NCBI GenBank assembly: GCA_046350375.1
Contig: JAXMAO010000005.1
Span: 62,001-126,000, forward strand
DNA: 64,000 nucleotides
Direction of reading: 5' to 3'
From: JAXMAO01 sp046350375
GTDB lineage: Bacteria; Planctomycetota; Phycisphaerae; UBA1845; UTPLA1
In this document: positions 1 through 9,712 of the stretch, piece after piece
Layout: every line of letters begins with the position of its first letter
Numbering within the stretch: the first letter of the stretch is position 1
Notes under the pieces: model-generated
Database searches by the model: none
What the model saw: the letters and a program-made list of their open reading frames with translations, nothing else
What the model was told of the DNA's origin: nothing
Position numbers and translations under genes: made by a program

Positions 1-1
1 T

Positions 2-646
2 GAGGAGCAGGCCTATCGCTGCGAGCGCGACGGCAAGAGCCTGGTCGGCACGGCCGAGGTGCCGCTGACCGCCTTTCACGCCGACGAGATTCTCGAAGAG
101 CGCGAGCTGCCGCGGAAGTATGCGGCGGTGTCGACCTGTTTCAGGCGCGAGGCGGGCGCGGCCGGCAAGGACACCCAGGGCATCTACCGCATTCACCTGT
201 TCGACAAGGTGGAGCAGGTGGTGGTCTGTCGTGCCGACGAGGCCGAGAGCGAGCGCCACCACCACGAGATCATCGCCAACGCCGAGGCGGTGTTGCAGGC
301 GCTCGAGCTGCCCTATCGCGTCATGCTGGTCTGCACCGGCGACATGGGGCAGGGCAAGGTCGAGATGTACGACATCGAGACCTGGATGCCGTCGCGCAAC
401 GGCTACGGCGAAACGCACAGCGCCAGCCGGTTCGGCGAGTTCCAGGCGCGGCGGCTGAACCTGCGTTATCGCGACGGCGAGAAGAAGGTGCGCGTCTGCC
501 ACACGCTGAACAACACGGTCATCGCCAGCCCGCGCATCCTGATTCCGATCCTTGAGCTGAACCAGCAGGCCGACGGCAGCGTCGTCGTGCCGCGGGCGCT
601 GCGCGGCTACCTCGGCGGGCTGGAGCGGATCGCGCCGCCGCGCTAG
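2..646 (+). CDS. serS: Seryl-tRNA synthetase, C-terminal part (5' end outside window)
   Basis: This is the C-terminal 214 residues of a class II seryl-tRNA synthetase, which charges tRNA-Ser in the cytoplasm. The reading frame is open from base 2, so the start lies before the window. Visible family landmarks are TAEVPLTAFHADEIL, the motif 2 segment TCFRREAGAAGKDTQGIYR, the GDMGQGKVEMYDIETWMPS segment that contacts serine and adenylate, and the end GYLGG. Motif 3 reads HTLNNTVIASPRILIPILE instead of the common glycine-rich form ending in VGRTLVAILE. The catalytic arginine is kept, so the enzyme should be active. The stop overlaps the convergent stop of the next gene within one CTAG at 643-646. 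Confidence 0.95.
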   Translation, partial: EEQAYRCERDGKSLVGTAEVPLTAFHADEILEERELPRKYAAVSTCFRREAGAAGKDTQGIYRIHLFDKVEQVVVCRADEAESERHHHEIIANAEAVLQALELPYRVMLVCTGDMGQGKVEMYDIETWMPSRNGYGETHSASRFGEFQARRLNLRYRDGEKKVRVCHTLNNTVIASPRILIPILELNQQADGSVVVPRALRGYLGGLERIAPPR

Positions 647-2379
647 TCGTGCAGGCAGTAGAAGCGCGGCGAGCGGTTGGCCGGCGTCTCGCTCGGCGTG
701 AACCACTGCACTTCGCCGCCGGGCGTGAACGGGGCGCTGCTGCCGAAGTAGAGCGCGTGGTTCGCGGCGATCGCCGGCGCGGCCCAGTCGAGCAGCCCAT
801 CCACCGTTCGGTCGAACAGCACGCCGAAGCCCGCCGCGGGGGAGTAGCTCAGTCCGTACATGTGTCCGGACTCGGCCGGCGTGGAGCCCAGCGGGTGCAG
901 CCCGCGGATGCCGGCGTAGACGTGGCCGGCGCTGTCGACGATGGGCGCGGTCATACCGCCGTGGCCGGGCTGGGCGAGCGTCGCGGGGTCGAAGCTGGCG
1001 CGGACCGCGCCGTTGCCGGGGTCGATGGCAAACAGCGCGCCGCCGGCGCCGTTGAACAGCCCGCGGACGTGCGTCGTGCTCGCGAAGATGGTCTCCACGT
1101 GGTCGCCGGTTTCGAACAGCGCGAGGCCGGCGACGAACTGCCCGGTGCTCGACGGCGCGCCCTGCGGCTCGACCACCGCCGGCGTCCAGGCGAACTGCCC
1201 GCGATCGCCGCGATCGACGATGGCAAACAGCGCCGGCGAGTCGGAGAGCAGGATCGGCTCGAAGCCGCCGCAGTAGATGCGGTCGTCGACGCCCACCGCC
1301 AGCGCGCGGAGGTAGAGATTCGGCTGGCCGAGGCGCGTCGGGTGGCGCAGCGTCATCTTCCATTTCAGCCGGGCGCTGTCGGGCGCGTCGTCGGGCTGAG
1401 CGAGGTCGATGGCGAGCAGCTCTCCCGGGACGGACAGATCGAGCCCGAACGTGCCGACGTAGAGCGTCCGCCCGTCGCGCGAGATGGCCGGCGGCGTGAT
1501 GATCCAGTTCGCGAGCGTGGCGTTGGCGGACGGGTAGCGCCACAGCAGGTGTCCGCCGGTGTCGAGGGCGTACACGGCGTTGGTCTCGTAGGCCGGGTCG
1601 TTGGGCGGGTTGCCGGGCCAAGGAGCGGCGAGCGTTGCGAAGTAGATCTTCTTTTCGGCGCCCATGACGGCGCCGCCGACAATCTCGCCGCCGCCGTCCG
1701 GGTCGGACGGGTTCTGCGGATTGAACGTCGCGAACGCCCAGCGGACCGCGCCGCTGCCCGGGTCGATGGCGTAAAGCCGGCCGTCGCCGCGGCCGACGTA
1801 GAGCGTGTTGTCGTCCGGGTCGACCAGCGGCGTGCCCTCGACCGTGCCGTTGTAGAATGACACCAGGTAGTCGTTGCCGGCGCCGCACCAGAACTCGTCG
1901 CGCGACAGGCGCGTCCGGCCGGCGAACAGGTAGCCCACCGGCGTGGTCGCGGGCCGCACCGGGGCGAACAGCTCGAACTGCGATTCGGGTTGCGACGGAT
2001 CGCTGGCGAGCTTCAGGCCGTACACGCGGCCGTCGCTCTTGTCCCACTGGTCCGGGGTCTGCATGGCGTCGCGCCGCAGCACGCCCCAGCTTCCGAAATA
2101 GACGCCCGTGCCGGCGATGGCGGGCTGCATGTTGATGACCGCGCCGCCGGTGGCGGTGTAGCTCCAGTTGGCGGCGCTCGCCGGCGAATCGCTGGTCGGC
2201 CCGGCGAACGGCGACCGCGCCGTGCGGCGGACGTTCTGGCCGAACATCGGCCACGGCTGCGTGGCGTCGTTCCACGTCGGCAGCGTCAGCGGCGGCGGCG
2301 GTTCCGGCGGAATCCCGCATGCGCTGCACAACACCAGGAGCGGAGCGGACGAAATCGCGATTCGAAGGAGATTGGGCAT
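643..2379 (-). CDS. Putative lipoprotein with PQQ-like beta-propeller repeats
   Basis: A 578-residue exported protein. The N-terminus is a signal peptide ending in LVLCSAC, a plausible lipobox with Cys21 as the lipidated residue, followed by a proline-rich linker. The segment WPMFGQNVRRTARS and several strands of the type GRLYAIDPGSGAVRWAF and VYALDTGGHLLWRYP are typical of outer-membrane or PQQ-dehydrogenase-like beta-propellers of eight WD-like blades. No catalytic PQQ or calcium site can be assigned, so a structural or substrate-binding role at the cell envelope is inferred. The start has a weak ribosome-binding site. It is transcribed toward serS and shares stop-codon bases with it. Confidence 0.75.
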   Translation of the reverse strand: MPNLLRIAISSAPLLVLCSACGIPPEPPPPLTLPTWNDATQPWPMFGQNVRRTARSPFAGPTSDSPASAANWSYTATGGAVINMQPAIAGTGVYFGSWGVLRRDAMQTPDQWDKSDGRVYGLKLASDPSQPESQFELFAPVRPATTPVGYLFAGRTRLSRDEFWCGAGNDYLVSFYNGTVEGTPLVDPDDNTLYVGRGDGRLYAIDPGSGAVRWAFATFNPQNPSDPDGGGEIVGGAVMGAEKKIYFATLAAPWPGNPPNDPAYETNAVYALDTGGHLLWRYPSANATLANWIITPPAISRDGRTLYVGTFGLDLSVPGELLAIDLAQPDDAPDSARLKWKMTLRHPTRLGQPNLYLRALAVGVDDRIYCGGFEPILLSDSPALFAIVDRGDRGQFAWTPAVVEPQGAPSSTGQFVAGLALFETGDHVETIFASTTHVRGLFNGAGGALFAIDPGNGAVRASFDPATLAQPGHGGMTAPIVDSAGHVYAGIRGLHPLGSTPAESGHMYGLSYSPAAGFGVLFDRTVDGLLDWAAPAIAANHALYFGSSAPFTPGGEVQWFTPSETPANRSPRFYCLHD

Positions 2380-2498
2380 CGTTCATTCCCGAGCCGCGCG
2401 GCGGCGGCGTTGAATGGCGAGGCCGCTGGAGTCTTGCCCGGGCGGTTCGAACTATTTGCGCCCAGGCCCGCGCGCCGATAATCGCCGCGCGGTGGCCG

Positions 2499-3943
2499 TC
2501 ACTCGTCGATATACACCGGCCCGTCGAACCGCAGCCCCGCGAGCCCGCGCGGATCGGCCGCCAGGTCGCCCGCCCAGGACGCCCGCAGCGGACTGATCTC
2601 GATCGGGACGATCGGCTCGCCGGACGAGTCGCGCGGCACGCGGACGCCGGCCTGCTCGATCCAGCGGGCGGCGCGGCGGACCAGGTCGCGCTGCGACGAT
2701 TCGAGCGAATCCGTCCCGGTGGCGTTTTTCACCGGGCTGAATTCCTCGGCGCGATCGATCTCGAGCACCAGCCCGTCGCCGGTCGCCAGCGGCAGGGCGT
2801 CGAAGATGAACGACTCGAGCTTTACACCGTTAAGCTGCGTCGGTTCGACGCGCTGCCCGCTCGCCAGGTCGATGTGGGGCACCTTCTTGCTGGCGCGGTG
2901 CCAGGGCAGCGCGAAGCGGGTCGGGTCGGCGGTCAGTCGCTCGACGAACCGCCGCGACAGGACGTGGATCGCCAGGTTGGCGGCGTTGAAGCGGCGCGAG
3001 CCGTCCGCGTTGCGAGCGGTCGCCAGCGCGTCGGGCAGGTCGGAGTATTCAATCACGCACAGCTGGCCGCCGGCCCGCAACACGTTTCCGACGCGCTCGC
3101 GGTCGTCGGCCTTGGGGCAGACCTTGGTCGACATCTCGCTGCCGCGGGCGGCATGCAGGCCGACAAAGAGCGGATCGACGCAGTTCACCAGCGGGTTGTC
3201 GACCTGGAAGTAGCTGATGTGCTCGACGCCGCGGGCGGCCATGTCCGCCAGCACGCCGCGCCGGCGCATCGCCAGGAGCACGCCGCCGTGGCCGTCCGGC
3301 GCGAGCGCGACGCGGTGCGGCTGATCGAGCAGGATGCGCCCGTCGGTCGCGAAGGCCGGCATGACCCCCTGCTGAAAGAAGACCACCTGCCCGGCCGACA
3401 GGCCGAAGTGACGGTGTTCGGCGAAGAAGGCGCCGTCGCGGCGTCGTTGCCGGGGCTGGTCATGACGTACCAGGCGATGGGCGCGCGGGCGCCGCGGCCC
3501 GCGGCGCGGAGCTGCTCGGCGAAAAGCTGAAAGAGCGGCTTGCGGCGGACCGGCGAGACCGGCAGGCAGCCCTTGGGCCCGTCGTAGCCGAGCCGCGTCC
3601 CCTGTCCGCCGGCGACGATTAGCGCGGCGACGGTTCCGGCGGCGATCTGTGCCGCGCCGCGCTGGATTGCGGCGGCGGCCGCGGCGTCGGGCCGGTTGCG
3701 ATCGATCCGCGGCACGACCGGCGCCGGCTCGAGCGTGCCGGCGTGCCCGAGGTCGGGCGCGTGGCGGACGCAGCGTTCGACCAGGCTGGGGACGGCGGCG
3801 AAGTCGATCTGCTCCAGATCGGCGAGCAGTTCGCTGCGCTGCCCGGCGGAGAGCGTCGGCCAGAATTGCAGCAGGTGTTCCTGGCCGGCGGCGCGGCAGT
3901 CGTTCCGGGCCTGGTGGAAGCGGGCGTCGAGGTCGGCGGTCAT
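2499..3943 (-). CDS. UTP-dependent sugar-1-phosphate uridylyltransferase (UDPGP/UAP1-like), one frameshift
   Basis: A member of the eukaryotic-type UDPGP family, which makes UDP-GlcNAc or a related UDP-sugar from UTP and the sugar-1-phosphate. The nucleotide-binding signature ALIVAGGQGTRLGYDGPKG lies at about residues 107-125, and the downstream segments FQVDNPLVNCVDPLFVGLH, KVCPKADDRERVG and NGVKLESFIFDALP match the family. The protein is continuous across two frames. The sequence runs through MTSPGNDAAT near residue 170 and resumes in the next frame as AFFAEHRHFG, consistent with one missing base near 3434. ATG at 3943 gives about 481 residues, normal for the family. It is divergent from the DUF362 gene. 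Whether the substrate is GlcNAc-1-P or glucose-1-P cannot be decided here. Confidence 0.85.
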
Positions 3944-4030
3944 GGTCAGCCCCGCGGCGTGGCAGCGCGGTTGCAGCCCGCGGCGGGCTGCGGTCGATAG
4001 ACTTTCTGTCACGCCGGTGGAACTGTCAAC

Positions 4031-5020
4031 GTGTCGCCGAAATCTCCCCCGCGATCGGACCCTCCGGGCGTCCTCAGCCGGCGCGAGCTGCTGCGGCGCG
4101 GCGCGCTGGGCTGCGCGGTCGCGTGGTCCAGTCGCCCGGCGCTGGCGGAGCTGGGCGAGTTGTTCGACCCGGCGGCGCCGCGCGTGGTCGAGGTCGTCGG
4201 AGAAAATCTGTTCGCCGGCAACGTGGCGCGGCTGAGCGTGCTCGACGACATGCTCGTCACCGGGCTGCGGACGCTCAGCGGACAGCGCGACGCCGGCGCG
4301 GCCTGGCGCGCGTGGCTGAAGGACGACGACATCATCGGCATCAAGTTCAACGGCTCGGGCGCCGAGACGATCGGCACGTCGCCGCTGCTGGCGCCGCGGA
4401 TCGTCGAGTCGCTGGTCGGCGCGGGGTTCGATCCGCAGCGCATCGTGCTGCTCGAAGCCGGCCCGCAGCCCGACCTGGCGCACGCCACGCGCGAGCCCGA
4501 ATGGCGCTTCAGCGGCAAACAGCACGACTTCGGCTGCGGGCGCGATTCGTTCGCCGGATTCGTCGACCAGGTGACCGCGATCATCAACGTGCCGTTCCTC
4601 AAGACGCACCACAGCGCCGTCATGAGCGGCTGCATGAAAAACCTGTCGCACGGGCTGATTGCCCATCCGGCGCGGTTTCATGGCAACGGGTGTGATCCGG
4701 CGATCGGGGCGATTGTCGCCGCGCCGCCAATCAGGACACGGCTGCGGCTGAATATCGTGAACGCGCTGCGCGTGGTGACCGACCGCGGCCCGGCCGCCCG
4801 CGCCGAGGATGTCATGCCGTTCCACGGGCTGATCCTGGCGCTCGACCCGGTGGCGGGCGACGCGGTTGGATATGACGTGCTCAACCGCCTGCGCGGCATG
4901 CGCAAGTTGCGGCCGCTGCTGCCGTTACCGCACGTCCCGCCGCAGCTTCGCACGGCCCATGCGCGGGGCGCGGGGCAGTTCGACCTGGACCGCATCGACT
5001 GGCGCCGGATGCGGGTCTAG
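4031..5020 (+). CDS. Tat-exported DUF362 domain protein
   Basis: A 329-residue protein starting at GTG 4031. The N-terminus contains the twin-arginine motif SRRELLRRG followed by a hydrophobic stretch, so export in folded form by Tat is likely. The body shows the DUF362 pattern: DDIIGIKFNGSG, a central IINVPFLKTHHSAVMSGCMK segment and ILALDPVAGDAVGYDVLNR near the end. DUF362 proteins are often found near iron-sulfur proteins, but this one lacks a CxxCxxC ferredoxin motif. Its reaction is unknown. It is divergently arranged with the uridylyltransferase, separated by 87 bases. Confidence 0.8.
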   Translation: MSPKSPPRSDPPGVLSRRELLRRGALGCAVAWSSRPALAELGELFDPAAPRVVEVVGENLFAGNVARLSVLDDMLVTGLRTLSGQRDAGAAWRAWLKDDDIIGIKFNGSGAETIGTSPLLAPRIVESLVGAGFDPQRIVLLEAGPQPDLAHATREPEWRFSGKQHDFGCGRDSFAGFVDQVTAIINVPFLKTHHSAVMSGCMKNLSHGLIAHPARFHGNGCDPAIGAIVAAPPIRTRLRLNIVNALRVVTDRGPAARAEDVMPFHGLILALDPVAGDAVGYDVLNRLRGMRKLRPLLPLPHVPPQLRTAHARGAGQFDLDRIDWRRMRV

Positions 5021-5616
5021 CGGCAGGTGAGAAAAGGCTGGCGGGCGCGGCGGTTCGATGGCTAGAATTGATTGACTCGACCGATACCTGATGGTAGGGT
5101 TATAGGTCGAAGCAGGAGAGTTCGCCAAGCGGTTCGGCACGAGGTGGGTTGGCCGTCATTATACATTCTTTAATTCCCCGACGACCCCTGCATTCGCCTG
5201 AACCCCGCTGATCGATTCCGCCCACGAGCCTTCCTGAACGTCGCGCGGTTCGCGTTCGCCCTTTGGATGGGCGCGGCGACTGTCGCCACGGAGTGTATCG
5301 ACCCAGTTGCCTGATCGAATGAGACACGCCCGCGGCGCCGCTGCGCCGGGGGTGTTTGTCCGCGAAACTTCCCGAGCCGGCGGCGGTGTGCCGCCGGACA
5401 GACTCGGGATGCAGAGTCGCCCGGCATGCTTCGCGGCCGGCCGGGCGGATCGGAGCCAGCCTCGACGGGATCATCGAGTCGCCGGCAGTGCATTGTCCGC
5501 GCCGTTCGGGGCGGATGGTGCGTCGGACTCATGAATACCCAATTCTCCCGGCCTGGCGGCGGTGAGCCGACCGAGGCGGGCCCGAGCAGGAATGCCGCGA
5601 ACATAGGGAGATGCCC
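5021..5616. other. Long intergenic leader upstream of the prepilin-like gene
   Basis: About 600 bases with no convincing gene. Small frames here have no ribosome-binding sites or recognisable products. A weak sigma-70-like candidate is TTGACT at 5072 with TAGGGT 17 bases downstream, about 500 bases before the prepilin start. A 7-bp hairpin CCGGCGG/CCGCCGG sits at 5377-5397. The region is somewhat less GC-rich near 5050-5180 (for example CATTATACATTCTTTAATT), as expected for control DNA. Confidence 0.4.
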
Positions 5617-6534
5617 ATGCAGAAGAAAATTCGCAGATGGGCGTTCACGCTGATCGAGCTGCTGGTGGTGGTGGCCATCATCGCCCTGCTGATCTCGATC
5701 CTGTTGCCGTCGCTGTCGCGGGCGCGCGAGCTCTCGAAGCGCACGGTGTGTCTGTCGAACATCCGCAGTCTGGGTCAGGGCATGTACATCTATGCCCAGG
5801 ACGGCGACGTGTTCCCGTGCTACGCCGGGCCGTCGGCCGCCGCGACGAACTTCGTCAAGTACTTCGACCCCAACCTGCACGGCGGCGGCGTCGCCCAGCC
5901 GACCACCGCCTCGCCGACCCCCAGCACGCTCGGCGACACCAGCGCGTCTCCGACGATCGACATGTGGATGCTGCTCCGCGGGCTCAACGCCACGCCGAAG
6001 CTGTTCGTCTGCCCGAGCACCAGCGACCAGCCCGATCCCGTCCAGGACTACCAGCTCTGCTTCGACTTCCTGGACGCCACGCGGCTGAGCTACGGCTACC
6101 AGTACCAGCACGCGGCCTCGACCACGACGGTCCAGCGGCCGCGGGCCCTGGGCACCGCCGGCACCGACCCGCGCTGGCCGGTCCTCGGCGATGCCAACCC
6201 GGCCGTGAAGGGCGGCGTCAAGACCACGGTCCAGATCGACCGCGCGTCGGCCTTCCGCGGCAACAGCACCAACCACACCAACCGCGAAGTGAACAACGTC
6301 CTCTTCCAAGATGGCCACGCCGAGTCAAGCAAAGACCCGGCGGTCGGTCTGAACGGCCTGCGTGACACGGCCTTCCCGGTCACCAAGCCCAACGACAACA
6401 TCTATTCGCTGCACAACCTCAACCAGCAGGTGGACCCCGGTCTGGCCTACCCGAACATCACGCTGATGACGGGCTCGGTCACCACCGGCACCCTGGCGCT
6501 GGGCAGCCGGTCGGACGCCTGCCTCACCCCGTAA
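5617..6534 (+). CDS. Type IV prepilin-like protein of planctomycete type
   Basis: A pseudopilin-like secreted protein of 305 residues. The start at 5617 is chosen because AGGGAG at 5605-5610 is six bases upstream; the ATG at 5611 would touch it. The prepilin peptidase site is WA/FTLIELLVVVAIIALL, with a positively charged leader (MQKKIRR) and cleavage before Phe10. The following hydrophobic helix would anchor it in the inner membrane before assembly. Near the C-terminus, NHTNREVNNVLFQDGHAES corresponds to the H-X(n)-DG segment of the large DUF1559-like planctomycete prepilin family. These proteins occur in many copies in planctomycetes and their role is not settled. A strong terminator follows directly. 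Confidence 0.88.
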   Translation: MQKKIRRWAFTLIELLVVVAIIALLISILLPSLSRARELSKRTVCLSNIRSLGQGMYIYAQDGDVFPCYAGPSAAATNFVKYFDPNLHGGGVAQPTTASPTPSTLGDTSASPTIDMWMLLRGLNATPKLFVCPSTSDQPDPVQDYQLCFDFLDATRLSYGYQYQHAASTTTVQRPRALGTAGTDPRWPVLGDANPAVKGGVKTTVQIDRASAFRGNSTNHTNREVNNVLFQDGHAESSKDPAVGLNGLRDTAFPVTKPNDNIYSLHNLNQQVDPGLAYPNITLMTGSVTTGTLALGSRSDACLTP

Positions 6535-6565
6535 TTCGCGCGTCCGACAACGCAGTTCTCACACG

Positions 6566-6596
6566 GCGGCAGCCTTCGGGCTGCCGCTTTTCTTTT
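6566..6596 (+). terminator. Rho-independent terminator of the prepilin-like gene
   Basis: A perfect 9-bp stem GCGGCAGCC / GGCTGCCGC closed by a TTCG tetraloop is followed by TTTTCTTTT. It lies 32 bases after the prepilin stop. Confidence 0.93.
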
Positions 6597-6688
6597 CGAT
6601 TTGTCGCCGCCCGCAGAGTCCCCTACGCTACGACCGCGCGACCGTCCCGATGCGACGGCAGCGGCGGCCAGACCGGAAGGGAGTCACG

Positions 6689-8645
6689 ATGAGTTCGGCC
6701 ACCACGCTTCACGCCCGCGCCATCGAGATGGCGCGCCACGTTCTGCGCATGACTACCGCCGCTGGCTCCGGGCATCCTTCCAGTGCACTGTCGATTCTGC
6801 AGATCGTCCAGGCTCATGCGCCGCGATGCGCTTCGACCCGCAAGTGACCCGTGGCACGCAGCGGCCGACTGGCTGGTGCTCTCCGAGGGACACGCCGTGC
6901 GGTCTACGCCGTCTATGCCGACCTCGGCGGCGTCGTCGGACGCGACGCGCGACGGCCCGCCCGCTGACGCTCGCCGACCTGACCACGCTGCGGGCGCTGT
7001 CCAGCCCGCTCGATGGTCATCCCAATCCGTTCGAGGGCTTCCCCTTCTTCGACGCCGCCACCGGCTCGCTCGGACAGGGACTGTCGGCTGCCGCCGGGCT
7101 GGCGATCGCGGCTCGGCGTGCAAGCCCTCGACCGCCGCGTTCGTCGTCATTGGCGACGGCGAGTCGCGCGAGGGGCAGATCTGGGAGGCGGCCGATTTCA
7201 TCGTCGATCATCGCCTCGTGCCGCCGTGACCGCGATCTTCAACTGCAACGGCCAGGGGCAGGCCGACTACGTCTCGCCGCAGCAGTCGGCCGACGTGCTC
7301 GGAAGCGCAACTGGCGGCCTTCGGCTGGGAGGTCCGCCTGATCGACGGCCACGACGCGGACGCGATCGAGCCGCGCCGTCGGGCGCGGCGTCCGATCGGC
7401 CGATCGCCGTCGCGGACGCGCAAGGGCTGGGGCGTCGATCTGCTGACCGACAAGAGCAACCACGGGAAGCCGCTGACCGACAAGCAGCTCGACCAGGGCT
7501 GTGCGCGAGCTGGACGCCTTCGCCTGCGCGCAAGCTGCCGGTGGCTTCGACCACGGCCTGCCGCCCGCGCCGGCCGTGTCTCCGCCGCTGCCGCGTCCGT
7601 TTGCGCGGGCGCGGCACGGTAAGCGCCGTTTGCCGAGGTGATGGCGGCCGCGGGCCTGACGTAGCGCGGTCGAGAAGAACGCCTGCGCGACGCGGCGCGC
7701 TCATGGGCGTGCCGCTGCTGGCACTGGGCAGCGCGGGCCGACGAGCGGATCGTGGCGTTCGACGGCGACGTGTCGAACTCGACCTTTGCCGACGTCCTGG
7801 CCCGGGCCATGCCCGAGCGCTTCTTCGAGTGCAAGATCGCCGAGCAGAACATGGTGTCGGCGGCGGTGGGCGCGGCGGCGGCCGGGTACGTGCCGTTTGT
7901 CAGCAGCTTTGCGAAGTTCCTGTCGCGCGCCTACGACCAGGTCGAGATGGCGCAGATCGGCCGGGCGAACATCAAACTGGTCGGCTCGCACGCGGGCATC
8001 TCGCTGGCCGCCGACGGCCCGAGCCAGATGAGCCTGCACGACGTGGCATACTTCCGCGCTGCCGGCGGCGCCGACGACGGGCGCGGCCAGCCGGTCTGTC
8101 TGAGTTTCCAGCCGGCCGACGCCGTGGCCGCCTATCATTGCACCGCGCTCATGGCCGAGCACGCCGGCCTGTGCTACATGCGCACCCATCGGCCCGACGT
8201 GCCGCTGCTCTACGCGCCCGAGACGGCCTTTCGTGCCGGCGGCTTCCACGTGCTGGCGGGGGGCGGCGGCGGCGAGGCGCTGACGCTGGTGTCGGCGGGC
8301 TACATGGTGCACGTCTGCAAACAGGCGCTGGCCGGGCTGGCCGAGTCGGGCATCCGCTGCGCCCTGGTCGACGCCTACTCGCTGCCGCTCGACGCCGACC
8401 CGCTGCTGCAACTGGCCGAAGTCAGCGGCGGACGGGTGCTGGTGGTCGAGGACAACTACGTCGGCGGCCTGGCGGACGCGGTCGCGGCGGCGGCGGCCCG
8501 CACCGGGCGCGTGCGCGTCCACGCGCTCACCTGCCGGCGGATTCCCAAGAGCGCCCGGACGCCCGAGGAGACGCTCGATTCGGTCGGGCTGTCGCCGGCA
8601 CACATTGCCGCGCGGGTGATTGAGGTGGTGCGCGGCGGCGCGTAG
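6689..8645 (+). CDS. tkt: Transketolase, with many frameshifts in the 5' half
   Basis: Transketolase transfers two-carbon units in the pentose phosphate pathway using thiamine diphosphate. The start ATG 6689 follows GGAAGGGAG. Recognisable blocks in order are TTAAGSGHPSSALS, WLVLSEGHAV, DGHPNPFEGFPFFD, GSLGQGLSAAAGLAIA, the thiamine-diphosphate motif IGDGESREGQIWEAADF with IFNCNGQGQ, and from 7752 an uninterrupted pyrimidine-binding and C-terminal half (VAFDGDVSNSTFADVLA, IAEQNMVSAAVG). The blocks before 7750 lie in all three frames, which requires at least six indels. The conserved order and near-normal total length (about 652 codons) argue for sequence errors rather than a pseudogene. The 43-base gap to the phosphoesterase suggests co-transcription. 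Confidence 0.85.
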
Positions 8646-8688
8646 CACGGCGCCGGCTGCGCCGCGCGGGCAATCGCGGAGAGCAAAC

Positions 8689-9666
8689 ATGGCTCACGAG
8701 ATTTCGCGACGGGACTGGCTGCGGGGCACGGCGGCGGCCGCGGCGGCGGGCGTGCTGGGTTCGGCCGCTCCGAACGGGCACGTCGCCAGCGCGGCGCCGG
8801 CCGCGCCGGCGGCGGCGCAGGGCTTTCGATTCGTCCACCTGACCGACATCCACGTGCAGCCGGAGCGCGCCGCCGACCGCGGCCTGGCCCGAGCGCTGCG
8901 CGCGGTCGAGGCACTGCGCCCGCGGCCCGATTTCATCCTCACCGGCGGCGACCTGGTGTTCGACGTGTTCGCGGCGCCGGCGCCGCGCGCCGAATCGCTG
9001 TTCAAGATGCTGCGCAAGGTCTTCGCCGACAACACCTCGCTGCCGGTGCATCATGCGTGCGGCAACCACGACGTGTTCGGCTGGGGCGCCAAGCACGGCG
9101 TCACGCCCGCGACGCCCGGCTATGGCAAGGCGCTGGTCAAGCAGTCGCTCGAATTGCACGACCTGCACTACGCGTTTGATCACAAGGGCTGGCGATTCCT
9201 GGTGCTCGACAACGTTCAGCCCGGCCCCGGCCCGCACGCCTACGTCGGTGCGCTCGACGGCGAACAGAAGGACTGGCTCGCGCAGGAACTGACGCGCAGC
9301 GCCGGCAAGCAGCCGATCGTCACGGTCGAGCACATCCCGCTCCTGTCGGCCTCGCCGTTCGCGTTCACCGAATATCGCCGGCCGGAAGGCTGGGAGCTGC
9401 CCAACGCCCTGGTCTGCATGGACGCCGCCGACCGGCTGAAGCTCTACCGCGACCGCAACGTGCGGCTCTGCCTGTCGGGCCACCTGCACCAGCTCGACCG
9501 CGTCGAGATGCACGGGACGACGTTCATCTGCGACGGCGCGGTGTGCGGCAACTGGTGGCGCGGGGCGTACGAAGGACTGAGCGAGGGGTTTGGCGTGCTC
9601 GACCTGCGACCCGACGGAACGTTCGACCACTCCTACGTCACCTACGGCTGGCAGGCGCAAGCGTAG
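8689..9666 (+). CDS. Tat-exported calcineurin-like metallophosphoesterase
   Basis: A 325-residue protein. The start ATG 8689 is preceded by GGAGAG and opens the twin-arginine signal SRRDWLRG followed by an alanine-rich hydrophobic segment. Upstream in-frame starts would bury this signal. The dinuclear-metal phosphoesterase motifs are complete: LTDIHV (D-x-H), LTGGDLVFD (GD), ACGNHDVFG (GNHD), VTVEHIP and the final SGHLHQ. The substrate is unknown; exported relatives act on phosphomonoesters, phosphodiesters or nucleotides. It follows transketolase closely but has no obvious pathway link to it. Confidence 0.87.
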   Translation: MAHEISRRDWLRGTAAAAAAGVLGSAAPNGHVASAAPAAPAAAQGFRFVHLTDIHVQPERAADRGLARALRAVEALRPRPDFILTGGDLVFDVFAAPAPRAESLFKMLRKVFADNTSLPVHHACGNHDVFGWGAKHGVTPATPGYGKALVKQSLELHDLHYAFDHKGWRFLVLDNVQPGPGPHAYVGALDGEQKDWLAQELTRSAGKQPIVTVEHIPLLSASPFAFTEYRRPEGWELPNALVCMDAADRLKLYRDRNVRLCLSGHLHQLDRVEMHGTTFICDGAVCGNWWRGAYEGLSEGFGVLDLRPDGTFDHSYVTYGWQAQA

Positions 9667-9712
9667 TCCGTTTCGCAATCCGAAGTATGACGTTGACGCG
9701 TCGCTATGCCGG

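Noticed and set aside
2444..2450. GGTTCGA resembling a tRNA T-arm loop
   Set aside because: No matching stems or cloverleaf can be formed around it on either strand.
6689..8645. Transketolase as a pseudogene or a case of programmed frameshifting
   Set aside because: Many shifts in random places, intact motifs and preserved total length point to sequence errors; no slippery site with a downstream structure was seen.
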